Assembly: GCF_026552795.1 (NCBI RefSeq)
Contig: NZ_JANFPI010000001.1
Location: 806,001-870,000, forward strand
DNA from: Ectorhizobium quercum
Lineage (GTDB): Bacteria > Pseudomonadota > Alphaproteobacteria > Rhizobiales > Rhizobiaceae
Direction: 5' to 3'
DNA: 64,000 nucleotides
Under the pieces are notes generated by a model that did not search any database, had not been told where the DNA came from, and saw only the letters and a program-made list of their open reading frames with translations. This document shows positions 17,051 to 26,700 of the stretch, piece by piece; the first letter of the stretch is position 1; each line of letters begins with the position of its first letter. A program made the translations under genes and the position numbers.

Positions 17051-20000
17051 ATGACGATTGAAATACTGGGTCGCGCCTGTTGTGTCCCGTCCGCAGGTAG
17101 CCCTGAGCAATTGTTTGAACTGTTGCGGAACGAGGTCTGCGCAGTCACCACGATTCCGGATGAGCGATGGGATAAAGCCCGCTTCTGGCACCCCGTACGT
17201 GGAACGCCGGGCAAGGCATACACGTTCGCCGCCGGCGTGTTGGACAATGTCTACGACTTCGATCCCGCCGTTTTCGGTCTATCGGTGCGCGAGGCCTCCT
17301 ATATGGACCCGCAGCAGCGCATCCTGTTGCAGCTCGTCTGGCGCGCTCTGGAGGATGCTGGCATCGCGCAGGGCGATCTTCAGGGCGAGCGGGTCGGGGT
17401 CTATGTCGGCTCGTCGGGCCTCGATAACGGCAATCTCTATATAGAGGATCCGGCCTCCGGCGGTCCCTATTTCATGACCGGCAACACGCTGTCGATCATC
17501 GCCAACCGTATCTCGCACATTTTCGGCCTGAGCGGCCCGAGCATGACGATCGACACGGCCTGCTCGTCCTCGCTCGTCGCTCTGGCGCAGGCAGAGCGTG
17601 CGCTTCGTGACGGCGACATTGACACGGCCATTGTCGGGGGCGTCAATCTCCTGCTGCACCCGTTCTCGTTCATCGGCTTCTCGCAGGCGCGCATGCTGTC
17701 GCCCGAAGGCCTGTGCCGGGCCTATGGCCAGAACGGAGAGGGCTATGTGAGGGCGGAAGGCGGCGGCGTCGTCATCCTGCGCCGTTCGGATCGTGTCGCT
17801 GCCGAAGGCGGGCGCAGCCGTGCCACCCTTGTGGCTGCGGGCATGAACTCCGCCGGCCGCACCAATGGCATCTCCCTGCCGTCGCGCGAAGCACAGGCGG
17901 AACTCCTGCGTTCGATCTACGAGGGCCGGGGAATCGATCCGGCGCAGCTTGCCTTCATCGAGGGGCACGGAACGGGCACCCGGGTCGGGGATCCGGCGGA
18001 AGTTTGGGCCATCGGCGAGGTTCTCGGCAAGAGGCGACGCGACGTCCTGCCGATCGGCTCGATCAAGACCAACATCGGTCACGCCGAGCCGGCCTCCGGC
18101 ATCCTCAGTCTCATCAAGGTGATTCTGGCGCTGGAGAACGATTATCTGCCGGCATCCCTGCATGCCGAGGTCCTCAACGAGGACATCGATTTCGAGGGCA
18201 TGAACGTCGAGGTTGCGATATCGGGCCGTCCGCTTGCGCGCGGTGCCGAACCGCGTCTGGCCGGCATCAACTCCTTCGGTTTCGGCGGCACTAATGTTCA
18301 TGTGGTCGTTTCCGATCCGCCGGCCCGCGAAAAGCCTGTCGTGGCCGACGACGGCGGCCTCTTCATGGTCAGTGCTCATACGCAGACGGCGCTCGGGCAA
18401 TTGTTGCAGGGGTATGCGGCGCATCTGTCCTCCTCGTCGCAGGCCGAAGGCGCCCGGATCGTCTCCGCCACGCGCAACCGTGCGGCCCTGAGGCACCGCT
18501 TCGCCGTTTCCGGCCGCAACGCTGCGGATATCGCCGAGGCGATCGAAACCCATCTCTCCGGTGCCGCGGCGGGCAGGGGCGAGACCGGCGAGGCGCCGGC
18601 GAAATCCGTGAAGACGGCCTTCGTCTATGCCGGAAACGGTTCGCAATGGGCCGGCATGGGGCTCGACGCCTATCGTGAGAATGAAGAGTTCCGCACCCGC
18701 TTCGACGCGCTTTCCGCGCTGTTTTCCGAACGGACGGGAGGAAATATGGTGGAGCTTCTCCACTCGGCGGATCTTGCGGCATCGCTGCGGGATGCGCGCG
18801 TCGCACAGCCGCTACTTTTTGCGATCCAGGCCGCTCTCACCGATTGCCTCGCCTCGCGCGGCGTCAGGCCGGACGTGGTCTTCGGCCATTCAGTCGGCGA
18901 AGTGGCGGCCGCCTATGCCGCCGGCATTCTTTCGGCGGCCGATGCCGCGACGGTGGTGGCGGTGCGCTCGTGTCATCAGCATGCGCTGGCCGGTGCTGGC
19001 ACGATGGCGGCCGTGGTCATGCCGGAGAAGGCGGCTGTGGCCTTCGCGGCGTCGCACGGCCTTGCCGGCATTCATGTCGCGGCGGTCAATGCCCATAATT
19101 CCGTGACGATTTCCGGCCCCGTCGAAGAGATTAGGGCGTTTAAGAAACATGCCCAGGCGTCGCGAATCGTCGTCCATGTTCTCGATATCGACTATCCGTT
19201 CCATCATCCGGTGATCGATCGGGAGAGGGAAGCCTTCCTTTCCGAGATTCCGGCGATCTCGCCGATGAGCAGCCACACGGCCTATGTCTCCACCGTCACG
19301 GGCACGGTTCTGGACGGCGCTGGACTCGACGCCGGATACTGGTGGCGCAACGTTCGCGAACCGGTCGCCTTCGAGGCCGGCATTTCGGCGGCGCTGAACC
19401 TCGGCTGCAACCTCTTTATGGAGATCGCGCCGCGCCCGATCCTGTCCGGCTATATGTCGGAAACGGCGAAGCAGGCATCCGCCGCCGTTGCCGTGATCCC
19501 GACGCTGCTGCGTCCGGGGTCGGGCGAGGGCGACGACCCGGTCGAGCGCTCGGTGGTACGTGCGGTGGCTCATGGCGCCGATCCCTGTAGCCGCGGCCGT
19601 GCCCGCATTTACGGCGTGGATCTGCCGCCTCTGCCGTTCGAGAACCGGGAATGCCGCACGCAGAAGACCTCGGACGGCATCAATGTCTATGGCCGCGATC
19701 TGGTCGAGGCGCCCTACACGCTCCTCGGCTGGCGCGCCGACCCGCGGGCATCGGTCTGGAAAAACCATATTGACGCGCTGCTTCTGCCGGATCTGGCCGG
19801 CCACGTCGTCGACGGCAAGCCGATCATGCCCGGCAGCGCCTATATCGAGATCGCTGTCCAGGCCGCCCGCCGCTATTATGGTGCCGCAGAAGTGGAAATC
19901 ACCAACCTGGAGATTTTCCGCCCGTTGGACCTGCGCGACACACGCATTGCCGAAGTGTCGACGCGGATATCGCCGGAAACCGGCCTGATCGAGATCGCGT

Positions 20001-23000
20001 CGCGCGAATATATGAGCGAGGACGGCTGGACCGTGCATGCGACGGCCCGCAGCCGCGTTTCCGCCGGCCTGTCGCGCAAGCACGAACTGAACGTGGTGCC
20101 GTTCGGCAAGGCACATGAAATCCGTGCGGAGGAGGCCTATGAAACGGCCCGCCGTTTCGGCCTCGACTATGCGGAGAGTTTCCAACTCCTGTCGCGCGCC
20201 GAACTGTTCGGCGAGCGCCACCTTGTCGTGGATCTGAAGAGCCCGCCCGCGCCGGCGCATCCGTATCTCTCCTACGATCTCAATCCGATTTCCATCGACG
20301 CCGCCTTCCACGGCCTGGTTGCCCTGTTCGGCCGCCTGACGGGCGATGCCGATGGAGCGCCCTATATTCCCGTGCGTTTCGGCGCGATCCGCACGGCGGC
20401 CGCCGGCAAGGAAATCGTCCGCGCGGTCATTGAAATCCAGCGCTTCAGCCCGAACAGCCTCAAGGCGCGCTTCGAACTCCTGGCCGAGGACGGCACGCTG
20501 GTCGTGGCGCTCGACGATTGCCGTTTCCGCCGCACCTGGTTGCGCCAGCATAACACGCTGGAAACGGTCTCCTTTCACTACGAGACCGTGGCGAACGGCT
20601 ATGTGGCCGGCCCTCCCGCACGCGCCGTCCTGCCGACCGGCCTCGTTCCGGCATGCGACGCCGAAGAGCCGGGCGAGGCGACGCTTCTGATCGACGCCGC
20701 CGTGCATCGGGCCTGCCACGATATCGCGATGGCGCTTTCCGGCAGCGCGGGCCGCATCGATCTGGCGCGGCTTCCGGACGACCGCGCCTTCGCCTGCTTC
20801 CTTGCAAGCTGCTTCTACACACTGGAGGATGGCGGCCTTGCAGCCTTCGACGGTGAGGGCTGGTCCGTGCCAGCCGAAAGCGGCCTGCCGGAGCTTGCCG
20901 TTCTGCTGCGCGAAGTCTATCGCCGCTTCCCCGGCCGGGTCGCCGAGGCGGTTCTGGTCAACGACGTCTATCTCGAAACACTGGCGCGCCTTGCGCGGGC
21001 CGGTGGTGAACGCGAAGAGGGGACACGGTTCCTCAGCGAAGCGACGCTGGACCACGCGCGTCACCATATGCCGCTTGGCCGCCTGCGAAACGACCTTGTC
21101 TTGCAGGCCGCCGCCCGCGTTCTCGAGACCGTTACGCCCAGCTCGGCTTTCACCATTCTGGAGGCGGGGGCCGTTTCGGTGGCCTTCAGCGCGCGGCTTG
21201 CGGATATGGCGGCGCGCAAGGGAGCGCGGCTTATCATTCTGGAGCCGTCCGATCATCTGCGCCGCACCCTCGAGTTGGCTTTTGAGCGCAATCCTATGGT
21301 GTCCGTGCCGGCATTCGATGCCGCGACGGTGGCCGAAGGTGCCGATTTCGCCGTCAGCGCCAGCGGTTCGCTCCATGCCGGCCTGCGCGGCGGCGGCATT
21401 CTGCACGAGGCCCTGCGGGCGGTCGCCGCATCCGGCGGTTCCCTTGTCGCGGCCGAACAGCCGTCTTCCGGCCTTGCCGATTTCGTCTTCGGGCTCACCG
21501 AAGACTGGTTCGCCGAAAGCGCGTCGCCGGAATTCCCGCTGGGCCGTTTCGCATCGCCCTCCCAGTGGGAGGACATGCTCAAGGAACTTGGCTTTTCCGA
21601 GACCCATGTGGCGCTCAACGATTCGGCGGAAGGCAGCCTTCTTTCGATCGAGGCCGCCGCGCCGGCGCCTGCGGTGGAGGCGCCTGTCGAACCTGCGCCT
21701 TTCGGCACGGTGTTGCAGATCCTCCCCGAAGGGGTCGCGCCGCTTGCCTTGGCCGGTGCCGAATTCCTCGGCGTGCCCTATGCACCCGACACCGGCGCTG
21801 CGGTTTTCGCGAAAGCCTTCGAAAGCTGGAGCGAGGAGCCGGTTCAGGCGGTCTTCACCCTGCCACACCCCCGTGCGGGCGAAGGTGCGGAGGAATTGCA
21901 GAACCATATTCTGGTTCTGAGCGCTTTCGCGGAGGCGACCCGCGCCCGGTCCCAGGCCGGCAGCGGCATCAAGCCGGCGCGGCTGGTGATCGTTGCCGCC
22001 GGCGGCTCGCCCGCCGGCACGCATCCGGTCGCAAGTGGTGTCTGGACCTTCGTGCGCACCTTGCAGAACGAATATGAGGAGATCGACGCCTTCCTGATCG
22101 ACGCCGATCCGGCATCCGGCCACACCGAAAAGGCGGTCGCGCGCCTGCTCGCCTATAAGGGCGCGGAGCGCGAATGGCTGCTTGATCGCGAAACGGGGCT
22201 GCTTTCGGTCATCCGCGCCGTTCCGGGGCCGGCGCCGGTCTCGCTGCGCACGACGTCGGATTTCGAGGCGGCGACCATCCGCCAGCAGGTGAACGGCCGC
22301 GTCGACAGCATCGTCTGGGAAGCCTGCGATCCGCCCGCACCGAAGGCCGGCGAGGTCGTGGTGAAGGTGGCCGCCACGGGGCTCAATTTCCGCGATGTCA
22401 TGTGGTCGATGGGCCTGCTGCCGGAAGAGGCGCTGGAAGACGGTTTTGCCGGCGCCACCATCGGCATGGAAATGGCCGGCACGGTCGTCGCGGTCGGCGA
22501 GGGCGTGAGCGACGTCGTGCCCGGCGAAAGCGTCATGGGGATCGGCCCGCAGGCCTTTTCCACCCATATGAGGGTCGCTCGCGAAGGCCTGATGCGCCTG
22601 CCGGACGGCATGGACCTGACCGCCGCCGCCACGGTGCCGGTCGCCTTCCTGACGGCCTGGTACGCGATGGTCGAGCTTGGCCGCATCCGGCCCGGCGAAA
22701 CGATCCTGATCCACGGCGCGGCGGGCGGTGTCGGGCTGGCGGCGCTCCAGATCGCCAAGCTGAAGGGCGCGACGGTCATCGCCACGGCGGGAACGGTGGA
22801 GAAGCGCCGTTTCCTCGCCATGCTCGGTGCCGATCATGTCTTCGATTCCCGATCGCTGGATTTCGTTGGCGACGTGTTGCGCGTCACCGGCGGCGAGGGT
22901 GTCGATCTCGTGCTCAACTCGCTCTTCGCCGAGGCGATGGAGCGCAGTTTCGAACTGGTCAAGCCGTTCGGCCGCTTCCTCGAACTCGGCAAGCGCGACT

Positions 23001-24493
23001 ATTATTCCGACCGCAAGCTGGCGCTCAGGCCGTTCCGCCGCAACGTTTCCTATTTCGGCATCGATGCCGACCAGTTGCTGGTCAAGGCTCCTGCGCTGAC
23101 GCACCGGATCTTCGATGAAATCGGTGCGCTCTTTGCCGAGGGCAAGCTGACGCCGCTTCCGTTCCGGGCTTTCGGCCATGACGAGACGTCAGGCGCGTTC
23201 CGGCTGATGCAGAATGCCGGCCATATCGGCAAGATCGTCGTCCGGCCGCCGGTGCCGGGCAGGGATCCGGTGCGCATCGCCACCGGCGGCAGGCTGGCAT
23301 TGCCGGCGGGCGTCTATCTGGTGGCCGGCGGCATCGGGGGCTTCGGCCTGGCCGCCGCCGGCTGGTTGGCCCGGCGCGGCGCGACCCATGTGGCGCTCGC
23401 CACCCGGCGCGGCATCGCCGACGAGGAAACGGCCGCTGCCATTGCTGCCTGGAAGGCGGCCGGCGTCGAGGCGAGCGTTCATGCCTGCGATGTGACCAGC
23501 GAGGCTTCGGTGGCCGCATTGCTCGCCCGGCTCAGGGCCATCGGCCCGTTGAAGGGCGTGTTGCATGCGGCAATGGTGCTCGACGACGCGCTGATCGCCA
23601 ATCTCGACCGCGACCGCAATCGCCCGGTCATCGCGGTCAAGGCGGACGGCGCGTCGATTCTCGACCGTCTGACGCGCGAGGACGATCTGGAACTGTTCCT
23701 GCTGTTTTCCTCGGCGACCACGATGATCGGCAATCCCGGCCAGGGCAACTATGTCGCCGCCAACGGCTATCTCGAAGGTCTGGCGCGGGCGCGCCGGGCG
23801 GCGGGCCTGCCGGCGCTGGCGGTCGGCTTCGGCGCCATTGCCGATACCGGCTTCCTTGCCCGCAACACCGGCGTCAACGACATCCTGTCGAAGCGTCTCG
23901 GCCGGTCGGCGCTCAGGGCGCGCGACGCGCTGGCCTTCGTCGAGCACTGTATGATCGGCGACACCGGCAGGCTCGACGCGGCCATCGTGATGGTTGCGGA
24001 ACTTGACTGGAGCGCCGCCTCGGCATTGAGGATCACCGATCAGCCGCTGTTCTCGTCGATTCCGCGCAATGCCGGTGCGGGCCAGCAGGGCGGTGACGGC
24101 GAGCAGATCGATCTTGCCGCGCTGGTTGCCGGCAAGTCCGTGGAGGAGGCACAGGCCATCCTGCATCGCTTCCTCGCCGGCGAGATCGCCGGGATCCTGA
24201 AGGTCGCCGAGGACAGCGTGACGGCGGACAAGGTGCTGAAGGATATCGGCCTCGACAGTCTGATGGCGATGGAGCTCGGCGTCGGATTCCAGCAAAAAAC
24301 CGGTGTGGACATCCCTCTTTCGGGCATGGGAGACGGCGCGACGGTAGCGGATATCGTTCGCAAGCTGTATGAGAAGGTGACTGCGCGCGGTGGTGGCGAC
24401 GATGCCGCCGCTTTCGAGGGGAGCATTGTCGAGGGGCTGGCAAGCAAGCACATGAACGCGGAAGCGGAACAGGGGGCCGGCCATAATGGCTGA
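17051..24493 (+). CDS. rkpA: highly reducing type I polyketide synthase (RkpA-like)
   Basis: A 2480-residue iterative-type PKS. Domains in order are KS (3-430; Cys171 in DTACSSS, His306, His344), AT (about 518-830; Ser614 in GHSVGE), DH (905-1190; His918 in HVVDGKPIMPG, Asp1083), a degenerate C-methyltransferase (about 1300-1520), ER (1745-2060; HGAAGGVGLAA NADPH site), KR (2085-2290; GGIGGFG, Tyr2234 in GNYVAAN) and ACP (2360-2450; Ser2403 in GLDSL). The full reductive set predicts a saturated long acyl chain. There is no thioesterase, so release must be by another enzyme, most likely the oxoamine synthase whose gene overlaps its 3' end by eight bases. This matches RkpA of the Sinorhizobium rkp-1 capsule region, thought to make a lipid needed for K-antigen capsule. 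Confidence 0.92.
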   Translation: MTIEILGRACCVPSAGSPEQLFELLRNEVCAVTTIPDERWDKARFWHPVRGTPGKAYTFAAGVLDNVYDFDPAVFGLSVREASYMDPQQRILLQLVWRALEDAGIAQGDLQGERVGVYVGSSGLDNGNLYIEDPASGGPYFMTGNTLSIIANRISHIFGLSGPSMTIDTACSSSLVALAQAERALRDGDIDTAIVGGVNLLLHPFSFIGFSQARMLSPEGLCRAYGQNGEGYVRAEGGGVVILRRSDRVAAEGGRSRATLVAAGMNSAGRTNGISLPSREAQAELLRSIYEGRGIDPAQLAFIEGHGTGTRVGDPAEVWAIGEVLGKRRRDVLPIGSIKTNIGHAEPASGILSLIKVILALENDYLPASLHAEVLNEDIDFEGMNVEVAISGRPLARGAEPRLAGINSFGFGGTNVHVVVSDPPAREKPVVADDGGLFMVSAHTQTALGQLLQGYAAHLSSSSQAEGARIVSATRNRAALRHRFAVSGRNAADIAEAIETHLSGAAAGRGETGEAPAKSVKTAFVYAGNGSQWAGMGLDAYRENEEFRTRFDALSALFSERTGGNMVELLHSADLAASLRDARVAQPLLFAIQAALTDCLASRGVRPDVVFGHSVGEVAAAYAAGILSAADAATVVAVRSCHQHALAGAGTMAAVVMPEKAAVAFAASHGLAGIHVAAVNAHNSVTISGPVEEIRAFKKHAQASRIVVHVLDIDYPFHHPVIDREREAFLSEIPAISPMSSHTAYVSTVTGTVLDGAGLDAGYWWRNVREPVAFEAGISAALNLGCNLFMEIAPRPILSGYMSETAKQASAAVAVIPTLLRPGSGEGDDPVERSVVRAVAHGADPCSRGRARIYGVDLPPLPFENRECRTQKTSDGINVYGRDLVEAPYTLLGWRADPRASVWKNHIDALLLPDLAGHVVDGKPIMPGSAYIEIAVQAARRYYGAAEVEITNLEIFRPLDLRDTRIAEVSTRISPETGLIEIASREYMSEDGWTVHATARSRVSAGLSRKHELNVVPFGKAHEIRAEEAYETARRFGLDYAESFQLLSRAELFGERHLVVDLKSPPAPAHPYLSYDLNPISIDAAFHGLVALFGRLTGDADGAPYIPVRFGAIRTAAAGKEIVRAVIEIQRFSPNSLKARFELLAEDGTLVVALDDCRFRRTWLRQHNTLETVSFHYETVANGYVAGPPARAVLPTGLVPACDAEEPGEATLLIDAAVHRACHDIAMALSGSAGRIDLARLPDDRAFACFLASCFYTLEDGGLAAFDGEGWSVPAESGLPELAVLLREVYRRFPGRVAEAVLVNDVYLETLARLARAGGEREEGTRFLSEATLDHARHHMPLGRLRNDLVLQAAARVLETVTPSSAFTILEAGAVSVAFSARLADMAARKGARLIILEPSDHLRRTLELAFERNPMVSVPAFDAATVAEGADFAVSASGSLHAGLRGGGILHEALRAVAASGGSLVAAEQPSSGLADFVFGLTEDWFAESASPEFPLGRFASPSQWEDMLKELGFSETHVALNDSAEGSLLSIEAAAPAPAVEAPVEPAPFGTVLQILPEGVAPLALAGAEFLGVPYAPDTGAAVFAKAFESWSEEPVQAVFTLPHPRAGEGAEELQNHILVLSAFAEATRARSQAGSGIKPARLVIVAAGGSPAGTHPVASGVWTFVRTLQNEYEEIDAFLIDADPASGHTEKAVARLLAYKGAEREWLLDRETGLLSVIRAVPGPAPVSLRTTSDFEAATIRQQVNGRVDSIVWEACDPPAPKAGEVVVKVAATGLNFRDVMWSMGLLPEEALEDGFAGATIGMEMAGTVVAVGEGVSDVVPGESVMGIGPQAFSTHMRVAREGLMRLPDGMDLTAAATVPVAFLTAWYAMVELGRIRPGETILIHGAAGGVGLAALQIAKLKGATVIATAGTVEKRRFLAMLGADHVFDSRSLDFVGDVLRVTGGEGVDLVLNSLFAEAMERSFELVKPFGRFLELGKRDYYSDRKLALRPFRRNVSYFGIDADQLLVKAPALTHRIFDEIGALFAEGKLTPLPFRAFGHDETSGAFRLMQNAGHIGKIVVRPPVPGRDPVRIATGGRLALPAGVYLVAGGIGGFGLAAAGWLARRGATHVALATRRGIADEETAAAIAAWKAAGVEASVHACDVTSEASVAALLARLRAIGPLKGVLHAAMVLDDALIANLDRDRNRPVIAVKADGASILDRLTREDDLELFLLFSSATTMIGNPGQGNYVAANGYLEGLARARRAAGLPALAVGFGAIADTGFLARNTGVNDILSKRLGRSALRARDALAFVEHCMIGDTGRLDAAIVMVAELDWSAASALRITDQPLFSSIPRNAGAGQQGGDGEQIDLAALVAGKSVEEAQAILHRFLAGEIAGILKVAEDSVTADKVLKDIGLDSLMAMELGVGFQQKTGVDIPLSGMGDGATVADIVRKLYEKVTARGGGDDAAAFEGSIVEGLASKHMNAEAEQGAGHNG

Positions 24494-25871
24494 TGACAGG
24501 GACGATGAAGTCGGGTCGGCGGAGCTGCTCGGCGCATGGCGCAGCCGCCACGAATCGGCTGGGCAGAACCGCATGGCGCGCATGCGCCGCCGGGCTCCCG
24601 AAGTGGTTAAGGCGCCGAAGCGCTTCGAGGACCTGCCCGAATACAAGAAGCTGATGGCCCATAAGGCGATCAGCGTGATGGCCAGCGTCGAGAATCCGTT
24701 CTACCGCTCCCACGAGCGTGCGGCGGGCGCGACGACCGTCATCGGCGGCAAGGAGCTCGTCAATTTCGCATCCTACGATTATGTTAGCGCCAACACCCAT
24801 CCGAAAGTGACGGCGGCGGCGAAGGCCGCCATCGATCGCTTCGGCATCTCCGCCTCGGCCAGCCGTCTGGTGGCCGGCGAGCGCCCGCTGCACACCGAGC
24901 TCGAGACGCGTCTGGCCGAGGTCTATGGAACCGAAGCGGCGGTCTGTTTCGTGTCGGGCTATCTCACCAACGCCGCCACCGTTTCGACCCTCGTCGGCCC
25001 GAAGGATCTCGTCGTTCACGACGAACTGATCCACAACAGCGTTCTGGCGGGCGTGAAGCTCTCCGGCGCGACGCGCCGTTTCTTCCGCCACAACGACACG
25101 GCCGATCTGGAAAAGGTGCTGACCGGCGTCGCCGGCAATTTCGACCGCGTTCTCGTCATCGTCGAAGGCGTCTATTCGATGGATGGCGACATCGCCAACC
25201 TGCCGGAACTGGTGCGGCTGCGCTCGCGCTACGGTTTCTGGCTGATGGTGGACGAGGCCCATGCGCTGGGTGTGCTGGGCAAGACGGGGCGCGGCACCTT
25301 CGAGCATTTCGGCATCGATCCGGCGTCGGTCGACCTGTGGATGGGAACGCTTTCCAAGACGGCGTCGAGCTGCGGTGGCTATATCGCCGGCAGCCGGGCG
25401 CTGATCGAGATTCTCAAGGCCGAAGCCGGCGGCTTCGTCTATTCGGTGGGGCTCGCTCCCGTTCTGGCCGCTGCCGCGCTTGCCAGCCTCAATGTGCTGA
25501 AGGAGGAGCGGGAACGGGTGGAAGCCCTGCGCCGCAACGGCCACCTGTTCCTGGATCTCGCCCGGCAGGCGGGGTTGAATGTCGGAACCAGCGCCGGCTA
25601 TTCGGTCGTGCCGGTCATCGTCGGCGACTCGCTGCGCGCCGTCCAGCTTTCGAACGAACTGCTGGAGGCGGGCGTGAACGCCCTGCCGATCATTCATCCC
25701 GCCGTGCAGGAGGGGCTGGCGCGCCTGCGCTTCTTCCTGACGGCGGATCATACGCCCGAGCAGATAACCCGGGCGGTCACGCTCACCACGGAAATTCTGA
25801 AGGATCTGGAACGCCGCAAGGTCGGCCTCGGATCCCTCGACATCCACCAGGCGGCGAAGTTCATTTCCTGA
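24486..25871 (+). CDS. rkpG: alpha-oxoamine synthase (RkpG-like)
   Basis: PLP enzyme of 461 residues in the family of serine palmitoyltransferase, 2-amino-3-ketobutyrate CoA ligase, BioF and 5-aminolevulinate synthase. It condenses an amino acid with an acyl thioester and releases CO2. Family landmarks are NFASYDYVSANTHP, SASRLVAGE, HDELIHNSVLAG, VDEAHALGVLG and the PLP lysine Lys291 in GTLSKTASSCGGY. An approximately 50-residue charged N-terminal extension precedes the catalytic core. The start ATG (GGGGG upstream) lies inside the end of the PKS gene, which suggests coupled translation and that the PKS acyl-ACP is the substrate. The amino acid cannot be told from the sequence. Confidence 0.92.
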   Translation: MADDRDDEVGSAELLGAWRSRHESAGQNRMARMRRRAPEVVKAPKRFEDLPEYKKLMAHKAISVMASVENPFYRSHERAAGATTVIGGKELVNFASYDYVSANTHPKVTAAAKAAIDRFGISASASRLVAGERPLHTELETRLAEVYGTEAAVCFVSGYLTNAATVSTLVGPKDLVVHDELIHNSVLAGVKLSGATRRFFRHNDTADLEKVLTGVAGNFDRVLVIVEGVYSMDGDIANLPELVRLRSRYGFWLMVDEAHALGVLGKTGRGTFEHFGIDPASVDLWMGTLSKTASSCGGYIAGSRALIEILKAEAGGFVYSVGLAPVLAAAALASLNVLKEERERVEALRRNGHLFLDLARQAGLNVGTSAGYSVVPVIVGDSLRAVQLSNELLEAGVNALPIIHPAVQEGLARLRFFLTADHTPEQITRAVTLTTEILKDLERRKVGLGSLDIHQAAKFIS

Positions 25872-25899
25872 CGGAGGAACGGACCGGCAGGACGCGGCC

Positions 25900-26691
25900 A
25901 TGACCCATGCGATCATCACCGGCGGCTCCAGCGGGATCGGGCTGGAAATTGCCCGTCTTTATCTCGCCCGCGGTTATGCGGTGACGCTTCTGGCCCGCAG
26001 GACCGGCTTGCTGGAGGCTGCGCGCCGCGATCTGGCGGCCGCAAGCCCGGAGAATGCGGCCCGCATCCATGTCGTTTCCGCCGATGTCGCGGACGAGGCG
26101 TCGGTCGCCGCCGCGCTCGCCGGGGCGGAAGCCGCGCTCGGGCCGTGCGACATTCTCGTGACCGCGGCCGGCCGGGTCGACCCCGGCTTTTTCGACGAGC
26201 AGCCACCGGGCCTTTTCGAGGAGCAGGTCAGGGTGAATTTCCTCGGCACCGTCCATGCCGCGCGTGCGGTCCTTGCCGGAATGAAGGCAAGGGGCCGGGG
26301 ACGGATCATGCTGGTCTCGTCGGCGGCCGCCCATATCGGCATTCCGGCCTATGCCGCCTATTGCGCCTCGAAATCGGCGCTCAAGGGTTTTGCCGAGGCG
26401 TTGCGGGCCGAGGCCCGGCCTTTCGGCGTGAGCGTCTGCATCTGTTATCCGCCGGATACGCGGACGCCGCAATACGAGCAGGAGATCCGCCTCAGGCCGG
26501 CTGCCGCGCAGGCCGTCATGGGCGGGCTCCGGCCGTGGAAAGCCGGCATTGTCGCCCGGCGCATCGTCACGGGGCTTGATCGCGGGCGCGCGGAGGTGCA
26601 TTTCGGGTTTGCACTGACGATGCTGGCGCTGTTCGGCGCTTTCATCAAGCCGGTGATCTACCGGCGGACGGCGCATGGCAGGCGCCCGTAA
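25900..26691 (+). CDS. rkpH: SDR resembling 3-ketodihydrosphingosine reductase (RkpH-like)
   Basis: A 263-residue classical short-chain dehydrogenase. It has the TGGSSGIG cofactor motif at residues 6-13, a VSSAAAHIG active-site Ser block and the catalytic YCASK. After the core, the CICYPPDTRTPQYEQE stretch closely resembles the YPPDTDTPG block of KDSR/Tsc10 3-ketosphinganine reductases, and the C-terminus ends in a hydrophobic helix (ALTMLALFGAFIKPVIY) with a basic tail, as in membrane-associated KDSR proteins. It would reduce the 3-keto group of the product of the upstream oxoamine synthase. It starts 28 bases after rkpG in the same operon. Confidence 0.9.
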   Translation: MTHAIITGGSSGIGLEIARLYLARGYAVTLLARRTGLLEAARRDLAAASPENAARIHVVSADVADEASVAAALAGAEAALGPCDILVTAAGRVDPGFFDEQPPGLFEEQVRVNFLGTVHAARAVLAGMKARGRGRIMLVSSAAAHIGIPAYAAYCASKSALKGFAEALRAEARPFGVSVCICYPPDTRTPQYEQEIRLRPAAAQAVMGGLRPWKAGIVARRIVTGLDRGRAEVHFGFALTMLALFGAFIKPVIYRRTAHGRRP

Positions 26692-26700
26692 CGGAGTGGC

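Noticed and set aside
18890..23179. 1429-codon open frame on the minus strand opposite the RkpA-like PKS gene
   Set aside because: The composition (His, Arg, Gln and Gly rich, no recognisable motif) is that of an antisense shadow in high-G+C coding DNA; the plus-strand frame has complete PKS motifs.
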